Notes under the pieces: model-generated | The model's database searches: none | Told to the model about the DNA's origin: nothing | Seen by the model: only the letters and a program-made list of their open reading frames with translations | Shown here: piece after piece, positions 1 through 5,064 of the stretch | How positions within the stretch are numbered: position 1 is the stretch's first letter | Layout of the letters: each line of letters opens with the position of its first letter | Translations under genes and position numbers: made by a program | Assembly (NCBI GenBank): GCA_035530955.1 | Contig: DATKTT010000003.1 | Coordinates: forward strand, 1 to 5,064 | DNA length: 5,064 nucleotides | Source: Williamwhitmania sp035530955 | GTDB taxonomy: Bacteria; Bacteroidota; Bacteroidia; Bacteroidales; Williamwhitmaniaceae | Direction of reading: 5' to 3'

Positions 1-807
1 GCTGCTGCCGCACACTGCCTGCTTGAGATGAAGCGAACCACCGTATTCCTTCGAGGCATAAAGTGTGCAATTGATTCGAAATTGCATGCTAATAATAGTA
101 GGGTAGAAATTTTATATGCAGGTTGTGGTCCATATGCCACACTAGCAACACCTCTACTTTCATTCTACACCTCAGAGCAAGTAAGGGTAACCCTCTTAGA
201 CATTAATCCCGTTTCTATCAAAGCAGCAGAAACGCTCATTGTTTCCCTCGAGCTTGAGGGCTATGTGGCAGATTACACTTTAGCAGACGCCAGCACATAT
301 CAGGTAGATAAATCCTACGACATCGTGATTTCGGAAACGATGCAGAGCGGGTTAAAAAAGGAGCCACAGGTAGCCATAATGCAAAACCTAATACCTCAGT
401 GTAACTCCAATACCATTTTCATCCCTGAGCAAATTACCATTGATGCCTACTTAAAGAAGAGAGGCATTTGGCAAGGAGACCAATTAATAGAAGAGGGAGG
501 TAAAACAACCCATATCTGTGAACTCTTTTCAGTAAGCAAAACAAGATTGGAGGCAGGTAGTTATAGGAAGGTTGTTGATATGCCTCAATCGCTTATCGGT
601 CCATACGACCTGCTGCTTTACACTACCATCAGGGTGTTTGGCGAAGAGGTGCTGAGTCTAAACGATTGCAGCTTAAACCTGCCTCTCAGGTATTATGAGT
701 TTAGGAACGGTTATCCCAAATCTATTGACTTTTGGTATAGCCAAACAGACAATCCCAAAATCGAATCTAAAGTTTTAGATTATACAACCAATTTACTAAC
801 CATTTAA
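1..807 (+). CDS. Class I SAM-dependent methyltransferase, PRMT-like (5' end outside window)
   Basis: This is the C-terminal part of a Rossmann-fold methyltransferase that uses S-adenosylmethionine. The frame is open from base 1, and the residues before the ATG at 28 (AAAAHCLLE) run straight into LL-x4-RT-x2-F-x3-I, which resembles the N-terminal SAM-capping helix of protein arginine methyltransferases. The true start is therefore probably upstream of the window. Counting from the Met at 28, motif I is AGCGPYA (31-37), the ribose-binding acidic residue is probably D58 in LLDIN, and a motif II acidic residue is D87 in LADAST. The segment ISETMQSGLKKE (101-112) places two glutamates (E103, E112) nine residues apart, as in the PRMT double-E loop, and is followed by IFIPEQ (130-135), matching the usual 'F-P' strand. 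The substrate is unknown, and no clear PRMT THW loop was recognised. It ends ten bases before the tail-collar gene, so co-transcription is likely. The methyltransferase fold is secure; arginine methylation is only a possibility. Confidence 0.85.
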   Translation, partial: AAAAHCLLEMKRTTVFLRGIKCAIDSKLHANNSRVEILYAGCGPYATLATPLLSFYTSEQVRVTLLDINPVSIKAAETLIVSLELEGYVADYTLADASTYQVDKSYDIVISETMQSGLKKEPQVAIMQNLIPQCNSNTIFIPEQITIDAYLKKRGIWQGDQLIEEGGKTTHICELFSVSKTRLEAGSYRKVVDMPQSLIGPYDLLLYTTIRVFGEEVLSLNDCSLNLPLRYYEFRNGYPKSIDFWYSQTDNPKIESKVLDYTTNLLTI

Positions 808-817
808 AATTTAACAC

Positions 818-1393
818 ATGGATCCAATTTTAGCGCAAATCTGCGCATTCGGATTTGGCTGGACCCCCCAAGGTTGGGCCAGTTGTGATGGTTCACTTAT
901 CGCCATTCAGCAAAACACCGCCTTGTTTTCATTGTTGGGAACCTATTTTGGTGGCAACGGAACGCAAACATTTGGTTTGCCCGATTTGCGTGGAAGAACA
1001 ATTGTGGGCCAAGGTGTAGGGCCAGGACTAACTCCAAGAACCATTGGAAATATTGGAGGTGCAGAACAAGTTGTGCTAGCCGTTAATGAAATGCCTTCGC
1101 ATAATCACACTGCAACCTTTACCGGGAATTCGGTTACAATTAAAGCTAATGCGACGAACGGCGCAGTTGCGGCTCCTTCGGCTAGAAATATCTGCCTTGG
1201 TGCCACAACAAATGGAACTTCTCTTTATAACGGTGTTGCTCCTGATGTTGCGTTGAATGTTGGTGGTGGTGCTGTTACTGGAACCGTAGCCATTGCAAAT
1301 AATGGACAAAATGCAGCTCATAACAACATGCAACCTTTTACGGTATTAAATTACTGCATAGCAACGCAGGGAATCTATCCTTCACGTCAATAA
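818..1393 (+). CDS. Phage tail collar domain protein, microcystin-dependent protein (MdpB) type
   Basis: This complete 191-residue protein has the normal length of the MdpB-like tail-collar family. The N-terminal collar domain (about residues 6-62) shows GWASCDG (19-25), the LFSLLGTYFGGNG stretch (36-48) and FGLPDLRGR (52-60). The family hallmark MPSHNH follows at 92-97. A Thr/Ala/Gly/Asn-rich central region (about 98-166) is probably beta-structured and variable. The C-terminal signature AHNNMQPF (167-174) leads to a QGIYPSRQ end. The start is fixed by an in-frame TAA at 812-814 just upstream. No Shine-Dalgarno is visible, only an AT-rich leader. Collar domains are known from phage short tail fibres, but MdpB-type genes also occur in bacterial chromosomes away from prophages, where their role is poorly understood. 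No phage head, sheath or baseplate gene is visible here. Identification is firm; cellular function is not. Confidence 0.95.
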   Translation: MDPILAQICAFGFGWTPQGWASCDGSLIAIQQNTALFSLLGTYFGGNGTQTFGLPDLRGRTIVGQGVGPGLTPRTIGNIGGAEQVVLAVNEMPSHNHTATFTGNSVTIKANATNGAVAAPSARNICLGATTNGTSLYNGVAPDVALNVGGGAVTGTVAIANNGQNAAHNNMQPFTVLNYCIATQGIYPSRQ

Positions 1394-1401
1394 TTTTTTT
1401 T
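1394..1401 (+). other. Run of eight T directly after the collar-gene stop codon
   Basis: The eight T residues follow immediately on the TAA at 1391-1393 and lie just before the hairpin at 1402-1431. An intrinsic terminator on the + strand would need the U-tract after the stem, so this order does not make one. Read on the - strand, the tract becomes A residues, which is not a terminator either. Confidence 0.6.
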
Positions 1402-1431
1402 GCCGCTTGTCGAAGCAGTTCGATGAGCGGC
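1402..1431 (+). repeat. Inverted repeat: 13-bp stem, 4-base loop, in the collar/binding-protein gap
   Basis: The left arm (1402-1414, GCCGCTTGTCGAA) pairs with the right arm (1419-1431, TTCGATGAGCGGC) around a GCAG loop. Eleven pairs are Watson-Crick and two in the middle are G-U. It is followed by CAACTTCTT rather than a U-tract, so it is not a canonical terminator. The CTTGTCGAAG core resembles the short TTCGACAAGC-type palindromes scattered between genes in many bacterial genomes, including Bacteroidota. It may therefore be a dispersed repeat, or an RNA stem that shields the upstream message or uncouples expression of the flanking genes. The pairing is seen directly; the role is inference. 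Confidence 0.6.
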
Positions 1432-1454
1432 CAACTTCTTAATAGAACCAACAA

Positions 1455-2615
1455 ATGAATCGCACCATCAAAATTGGTTTTCTGTTTCCATTTTCAACCA
1501 TTGCCCCCAATATGTCCCGCGACATAATTGATGGCTTTTATTCCGCGATACCGGAATCTCTAAAAAACAGTTTTCAGTTTTACCCAGAGTATATTGATAA
1601 GGGCAGTAATGAGCTTGTGAAGACTGCTATTAACAAGCTTATAATGTTTCACAACGTTGATATTGTATCGGGAATTGTAAGTTACCAACTTATTCCTGAG
1701 ATTGCTGCAATCATTGAGCAGCAACAAAAAATCGCATTTTTTTTCGACCTTGGCGAATATCTACCTCCGCTACAGACAGTATCTGACAGCATTTTCTTTA
1801 ATAGCCTTCAAATGTGGCAGCTTGAGTATGCTCTAGGAGTTTGGACACAGAAGCAATTTTCCGGTAAAGGGGCAATGTTAATGTCGGTATATGAAGCAGG
1901 TTACCATATGCATAGTGCCTTTTGGCAAGGAGCCATTGCCGCTGGTGCTGAGGAAATCGATATGCATATACTGCCTTTTAATCCTCAAACCTCAAATATA
2001 GATAGCTTATTACCTCAATTCTTTGAAAAAATAGAGCAAAGCAATGTAGATTATCTTCATGCGCTATTTTGTGGCAAAGAGGCTCTTGAGTTCTTCAAGT
2101 GTTTTAAACAATCACGACTATTCAGCAAGATACCGCTGGTGGTAACGCCCCACATGGCAACTGAAGAGGTACTTGAAACTATCGAAAATTCAAGCATGAG
2201 CTTATACTCTGCTTCAGGATGGAACTACCACTCCCTCGATGAAAAAAACCAGAAGTTTAAAAGCGCATACCTGTTTGGCTCGGGAAAAAAAGCAACAGAG
2301 TTTGCTGTTATGGGGTATGAGATGGGGCTGCTGTTTGGACAAATGCTTCCCCTTCTACAAAAGGGAGACAACAGGGAAATTGTTCGTCATATTAAAATGG
2401 CAACAGTTGATGGCCCCCGGGGATTACGGAATTTTCACCACGACCTAACCTTGACCTCCCCAACCATCGACATCGAAAAAATAAATACACAGAATAATCC
2501 AGCAACAAAAATTGTGACAGACCAAGGCGTTGCCTTACCATATAACAACCACGCTTTCATCGACATCCATACCCAGTGTGTTTCGGGTTGGAAAAATCCT
2601 TATTTGTGTGTTTGA
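1455..2615 (+). CDS. Type 1 periplasmic-binding-fold protein without signal peptide (LivK/AmiC-like)
   Basis: The 386-residue protein has the layout of branched-chain amino-acid/amide binding proteins (Peripla_BP_6 type). A first strand and helix (IKIGFLFPFS, 5-14, then 20-32) open lobe 1, with VDIVSGIVSYQLIPEIAAII at 68-87. Lobe 2 starts with GAMLMSVYEAGYHMHSAF (139-156), then a Gly-Ala helix turn (159-165) and a helix/strand at 183-206. FAVMGYEMGLLFGQML (283-298) and VDGPRGLRNF (318-327) match the late helix and the 'DGP-G' loop usual in this family. The first strand starts at residue 5, so there is no signal peptide or lipobox. An in-frame TAG at 1443-1445, with no start codon between it and 1455, rules out a longer N-terminus. 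It probably acts in the cytoplasm, as the sensor AmiC (similar length) does, rather than feeding an ABC transporter; no permease or ATPase gene is in view. The ligand is unknown. The fold call is good; the role is open. Confidence 0.8.
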   Translation: MNRTIKIGFLFPFSTIAPNMSRDIIDGFYSAIPESLKNSFQFYPEYIDKGSNELVKTAINKLIMFHNVDIVSGIVSYQLIPEIAAIIEQQQKIAFFFDLGEYLPPLQTVSDSIFFNSLQMWQLEYALGVWTQKQFSGKGAMLMSVYEAGYHMHSAFWQGAIAAGAEEIDMHILPFNPQTSNIDSLLPQFFEKIEQSNVDYLHALFCGKEALEFFKCFKQSRLFSKIPLVVTPHMATEEVLETIENSSMSLYSASGWNYHSLDEKNQKFKSAYLFGSGKKATEFAVMGYEMGLLFGQMLPLLQKGDNREIVRHIKMATVDGPRGLRNFHHDLTLTSPTIDIEKINTQNNPATKIVTDQGVALPYNNHAFIDIHTQCVSGWKNPYLCV

Positions 2616-2658
2616 TTGAACCAAGTATAGAAGTGAAAATAATTTTAAACTCAAAACT

Positions 2659-2739
2659 ATGAAAAACTTTTACCTTAAGATATGGAAGCATCTAATAGCC
2701 TTTTCTTTGGCTATAACACTTTCCATGAATCTGTTTTCT
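2659..2739 (+). other. Signal peptide coding region of the large repeat protein
   Basis: Residues 1-27 have a basic N-region (K2, K7, K10), a hydrophobic core (LIAFSLAIT at 12-20, continuing to about 26) and a polar end (LFS) just before the first repeat module begins with NLIVSG. This is a Sec-type signal. No Cys follows the core, so it is not a lipoprotein. The exact cleavage site is uncertain by several residues. Confidence 0.8.
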
Positions 2740-5064
2740 GTTAACCTTATAGTAAGTGGCATTTTAACACCTTCAACTGCTGCAAACGGACGATATCTTC
2801 CAATTGCGGATTTAAACGGCCATTTAGCGTGGAAACATGAAAGCCTTAATTATTACATTTATTATAAGGTGTTTTCAGGCGTTGGTTACTGGGATATTGA
2901 CGTAGATACTGACGATACTGACGTTTTGTTTTACTCTGAAGATAATCCTTCGGAAGTTTCTCCTCTAAATGTGGTGAGCTGGTTTCCTATGTCGGGAACA
3001 GGTTCTCCAATTGTAGTGGCAGAAGGTGCCCCCTTGGTTCCGGAAATTAATTTAACGGGGAATGGCGTTTCCATTGTAGATGGCGATGTAACCCCAACAT
3101 TTAATGATTTTACCAATTTTGGATCAGCTGATGTAGCATCAGCAACTATAACCCGAACTTTTATAATTCAGAACCTCGGAACAGGCCCCTTGTCCATTAC
3201 GGGTGTAACCATTACTGGCGCTAATGCCTCCGATTTCACGGTAACCACGGCACCTGCCTCATCTGTTGCATCAACAGGAACAACTTCATTCGTTGTTACC
3301 TTCAATCCTTCTGCATTGGGAAACCGTAATGCTACCATAAATATTGCCAACGATGATTCTAATGAAAACCCATACAATTTTGATATCCAGGGATATGGTT
3401 ATACGCCGAGTAATCTGGTTGTTTCTGGGATTACAAATCCAGCGGCAGCCAATGGAAGCTATATCCATCAGGGCACTATTGCGGGAAGAGAATATTGGAA
3501 ACACGCTACCCTTGGCTACTATTTATTTAATGGCGATTATTCTGGTACCCGATATTGGAATATTGATGTTGATACCGATCCTGTCAACACTAATTATCTT
3601 TATTATATCACATCGGATGTAGGGTCGCCGGTAGGGATATCGCCATGGACTCCCAATACAGGCATCACGGGAACCCCTGTCATTGCTAATGCCTCTCCTA
3701 CACCGGATATTAATCTAGTTGGAAATAGCGTCTCTATTGTGAATGGTGATGCAACTCCTTCATTTACCGACCAAACCAATTTTGGTTCAGTTGATGTTTC
3801 ATCAGGAACAAGAACAAGAACATTTACCATCCAAAACACTGGCGGTGCAGCGTTGACCCTATCTGGTTCGTCACCGTATGTTTCAATTAGCGGGACTGCT
3901 GCGTCCGATTTTACTGTAACAACAACTCCTTCCTCGACAATTGCAGCTTATGGTTCTACAACCTTTGTTGTTACTTTTGATCCATCAGTTGTCGGAACTC
4001 GGTCGGCTGCACTATCCATTGCCAGTAACGACCCTTATAAAAACCCTTACACATTTACTATCCAAGGAGACGGTTTCTTCCCTCAGAATTTGATAGTATC
4101 AGGGATTACCTCTCCTGCTGCCGCTAATGGCAATTATATATACCAAGGTACGATTAACGATTATCCATATTGGAAACACGCAACATTAAACTATTATATT
4201 TATAACAAATTATACTCTGGTTTTCCGGCGTGGAATATTGATGATAATCTTAATGATGATGCGAGCCAATTATTTTATTCGAATAATCATTTAGATGATC
4301 CTTCGCCGGTTAATGTTACTTCCTGGGCTGGTCTTGGTTCTTCTACGGCAACTGGCTCTGGCACACCAATACTTACATATAGTGCCCCAATAATGGATGT
4401 GCAGGGCAACAGCGTTTCCATTGCCAATGGCGACGTAACACCGTCTCTTCCTGATTATACCGATTTTGGTTCGGTAAATGTAACTTCCGGAACGGTTGTA
4501 AGGACTTATACAATTAAAAACACCGGCAATGCTGCACTCACACTCAGCGGCACACCGAAGGTAGCGGTATCGGGCACCAATGCATCCGAATTCACTGTAA
4601 CCACACAACCCACAAGCCCTGTGGCGGCCACTAGCGGAACAACGACTTTTCAGGTTACGTTCGATCCTTCAGGTGCTGGAATCCGCACTGCAACCCTGTC
4701 GATTGCCAATGACGATAGCTATCATAATCCATACAGTTTTAGCATTCAGGGAACTGGTATGATAGTGGCTACCATTACCACGCAAGCTGTAAGCAGCATA
4801 GCTGCAACAACAGCCACGGGGAACGGAAACATCACCAATCTGGGTGTACCTAACCCAACTGCCTATGGAGTGTGCTGGAACACTACCGGCACACCGACGA
4901 CTTCGGATAGCAAGGTGGATAAAGGGGCTGCTTCTGCTACAGGTGCGTTCACCGCTTCCATGACCAGCTTGACGGCCAACACCACCTACTACGTCAGGGC
5001 ATTTGCTACAAATACTGCTGGTACAAGCTATGGCGCAGAGGTGTCCTTCACCACAAGCCCAATT
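2659..5064 (+). CDS. Large secreted repeat protein: choice-of-anchor-D and FN3-like domains (3' end outside window)
   Basis: The frame stays open for 802 codons to the window edge, so the protein is truncated here. The start at 2659 is the first ATG after an in-frame TGA (2617-2619) and gives a good signal peptide (residues 1 to about 27). The mature part has three tandem composite units: an aromatic-rich module (29-126, 252-346, 477-577) followed each time by a choice-of-anchor-D Ig-like domain (127-247, 347-472, 578-700). A Bacteroidota-type fibronectin-III-like domain follows (about 703-800). Such proteins are exported and act at the cell surface or outside the cell, often in adhesion or as scaffolds around another activity. 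No catalytic motif is visible, and any enzyme domain or C-terminal sorting signal (a type IX secretion tail would be typical) would lie beyond the window. It begins 43 bases after the binding-protein gene, behind an AT-rich leader without Shine-Dalgarno, and is probably in the same operon. Export and domain make-up are well supported; the specific function is unknown. Confidence 0.9.
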   Translation, partial: MKNFYLKIWKHLIAFSLAITLSMNLFSVNLIVSGILTPSTAANGRYLPIADLNGHLAWKHESLNYYIYYKVFSGVGYWDIDVDTDDTDVLFYSEDNPSEVSPLNVVSWFPMSGTGSPIVVAEGAPLVPEINLTGNGVSIVDGDVTPTFNDFTNFGSADVASATITRTFIIQNLGTGPLSITGVTITGANASDFTVTTAPASSVASTGTTSFVVTFNPSALGNRNATINIANDDSNENPYNFDIQGYGYTPSNLVVSGITNPAAANGSYIHQGTIAGREYWKHATLGYYLFNGDYSGTRYWNIDVDTDPVNTNYLYYITSDVGSPVGISPWTPNTGITGTPVIANASPTPDINLVGNSVSIVNGDATPSFTDQTNFGSVDVSSGTRTRTFTIQNTGGAALTLSGSSPYVSISGTAASDFTVTTTPSSTIAAYGSTTFVVTFDPSVVGTRSAALSIASNDPYKNPYTFTIQGDGFFPQNLIVSGITSPAAANGNYIYQGTINDYPYWKHATLNYYIYNKLYSGFPAWNIDDNLNDDASQLFYSNNHLDDPSPVNVTSWAGLGSSTATGSGTPILTYSAPIMDVQGNSVSIANGDVTPSLPDYTDFGSVNVTSGTVVRTYTIKNTGNAALTLSGTPKVAVSGTNASEFTVTTQPTSPVAATSGTTTFQVTFDPSGAGIRTATLSIANDDSYHNPYSFSIQGTGMIVATITTQAVSSIAATTATGNGNITNLGVPNPTAYGVCWNTTGTPTTSDSKVDKGAASATGAFTASMTSLTANTTYYVRAFATNTAGTSYGAEVSFTTSPI
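2743..3036 (+). repeat. Aromatic-rich module, copy 1 (residues 29-126)
   Basis: This is the first copy of a ~95-100-residue module. The order of conserved elements is NL-VSGI, AANG-Y, WKH, L-YYIY, SG, YWDIDVDTD, a YS element, then a late W. It is the most divergent of the three copies: STAANG replaces PAAANG, there is an extra residue near the start, and WKHES replaces WKHAT. It starts directly after the signal peptide. I do not recognise it as a named family; the spacing of G, Y and W suggests a small beta-rich fold. Confidence 0.75.
3037..3399 (+). repeat. Choice-of-anchor-D Ig-like domain, copy 1 (residues 127-247)
   Basis: The domain shows the family pattern: NGVSIVDGD (135-143), TNFGSADV (152-159), RTFIIQNLGTGPL (166-178), ASDFTVTT (190-197), a TTSFVVTFNPS strand (208-218) and a terminal PYNFDIQGYG (238-247). 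These domains are beta-sandwiches related to the ASH/Hydin Ig-like group and occur in exported bacterial proteins with various anchors. Confidence 0.85.
3412..3696 (+). repeat. Aromatic-rich module, copy 2 (residues 252-346)
   Basis: The second copy has NLVVSGI (252-258), PAAANGSY (261-268), YWKHATLGYYLF (279-290), YWNIDVDTD (299-307) and YLYY (313-316), with a late W330. It shares the YWKHATL core with copy 3 and the DVDTD acidic stretch with copy 1. It lies about 223 residues after copy 1. Confidence 0.8.
3697..4074 (+). repeat. Choice-of-anchor-D Ig-like domain, copy 2 (residues 347-472)
   Basis: The domain has GNSVSIVNGD (355-364), TNFGSVDV (373-380), RTFTIQNTGGAALTLSG (387-403), ASDFTVTT (415-422), TTFVVTFDPS (434-443) and PYTFTIQGDG (463-472). 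It is slightly longer than copy 1 because of an extra SPYVSISG stretch before the DFTVTT strand. Copy 3 has a matching insertion. Confidence 0.88.
4087..4389 (+). repeat. Aromatic-rich module, copy 3 (residues 477-577)
   Basis: The third copy has NLIVSGI (477-483), PAAANGNY (486-493), YWKHATLNYYIYN (504-516), YSG (519-521), WNID (525-528), LFYS (538-541) and W556. The acidic stretch is altered here to DDNLNDD. It is the most AT-rich part of the gene: by hand count 36 of 120 bases are G or C in 4141-4260. Confidence 0.8.
4390..4758 (+). repeat. Choice-of-anchor-D Ig-like domain, copy 3 (residues 578-700)
   Basis: The domain has GNSVSIANGD (583-592), TDFGSVNV (601-608), RTYTIKNTGNAALTLSG (615-631), ASEFTVTT (642-649), TTFQVTFDPS (662-671) and PYSFSIQGTG (691-700). 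It closely follows copy 2. The terminal IQGTG is the family's usual ending. Confidence 0.88.
4765..5058 (+). other. Fibronectin-III-like domain of Bacteroidota type (residues 703-800)
   Basis: The segment starts with a TITTQAVSSI strand (705-714) and an ATTATGNGNI turn (716-725). It contains AYGVCW (735-740), TPTTSD (745-750), LTANTTYYVRAFATNTAG (771-788) and the closing YGAEVSFTT (791-799). This pattern recurs, often in tandem, in extracellular Bacteroidota proteins. More copies may follow beyond the window. This stretch is clearly richer in G+C than the preceding modules. Confidence 0.85.

Noticed and set aside
28..30. ATG at 28 as the start of the methyltransferase
   Set aside because: The frame is open to base 1, and the preceding residues fit the helix that normally precedes the SAM-binding domain. 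The Met is therefore more likely internal, though this cannot be proved without upstream sequence.
1076..1333. Antisense open frame of 85 codons across the collar gene
   Set aside because: It lies wholly inside a well-supported gene. Its translation is Cys/Ser/Arg/Asn-rich with no recognisable motif.
1394..1431. Intrinsic terminator after the collar gene
   Set aside because: The T-run comes before the stem on the + strand, and on the - strand the stem is followed by A residues. Neither direction gives a stem followed by a U-tract.
2239..2448. Alternative + frame of 69 codons inside the binding-protein gene
   Set aside because: It overlaps the conserved late helix and the DGP-G loop of the real frame, and its product is not protein-like in any family I know.
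2581..2608. Possible Bacteroidota promoter: TTTC (2581-2584), then a TATTTGTG box (2601-2608)
   Set aside because: The order resembles TTTG-N-TAnnTTTG, but both boxes have a mismatch and they sit in the coding end of the previous gene. This is too weak to annotate without transcript data.
2640..2647. TAATTTTA as a -7 box for the large repeat gene
   Set aside because: The last base is wrong, the spacing to the nearest TTTG (2611-2614) is too long, and the transcript would start almost at the ATG. It fits better as an AT-rich leader.
2931..4608. Several open frames in other frames (antisense at 2931-3116, 3168-3377, 3286-3504, 3603-3839 and 4291-4608; + strand at 3344-3622)
   Set aside because: They recur at equivalent places in the repeat copies because the Thr/Gly/Val-rich coding sequence lacks stops in other frames. 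The main frame is open throughout with clear domain homology.
2743..4758. Periodic repeats as a CRISPR array or mobile-element array
   Set aside because: The period is about 670 bases, in frame, and the similarity is at the protein level with diverged DNA. These are protein domain repeats.

Overview
The window most likely comes from a member of the Bacteroidota. The strongest reason is the last gene. It encodes a secreted repeat protein with choice-of-anchor-D Ig-like domains, followed by the fibronectin-III-like module typical of Bacteroidota surface proteins (signatures YGVCW and YYVRAFATNTAG). None of the visible starts has a Shine-Dalgarno sequence. They sit behind AT-rich leaders, as is common in that phylum. 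The genus cannot be told from this sequence.

All genes lie on the + strand and are closely packed, which suggests one transcription unit. Bases 1-807 hold the 3' part of a class I SAM-dependent methyltransferase whose start lies outside the window; it has a loop resembling the double-E loop of protein arginine methyltransferases (PRMTs). Ten bases later, 818-1393 encodes a complete phage-tail-collar protein of the microcystin-dependent protein (MdpB) type. A 61-base gap follows, containing a run of eight T and then a 13-bp hairpin. Next, 1455-2615 encodes a type 1 periplasmic-binding-fold protein with no signal peptide and no room for one upstream. After 43 more bases, 2659 opens a long reading frame that runs off the right edge at 5064 (802 codons without a stop). 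It encodes a signal peptide, three tandem copies of a composite unit (an unfamiliar ~95-100-residue module plus a ~120-residue choice-of-anchor-D domain) and one fibronectin-III-like domain.

How the genes work together is not established. The layout combines a possible protein-modifying enzyme, a tail-collar protein with no phage structural genes in view, a probably cytoplasmic ligand-binding protein and a large exported repeat protein. It could be an accessory locus for cell-surface or extracellular structures, but that is inference from proximity only. There are no RNA genes, insertion sequences, CRISPR arrays or confident promoters. Outside the genes, only the 61-base gap holds a structured element.
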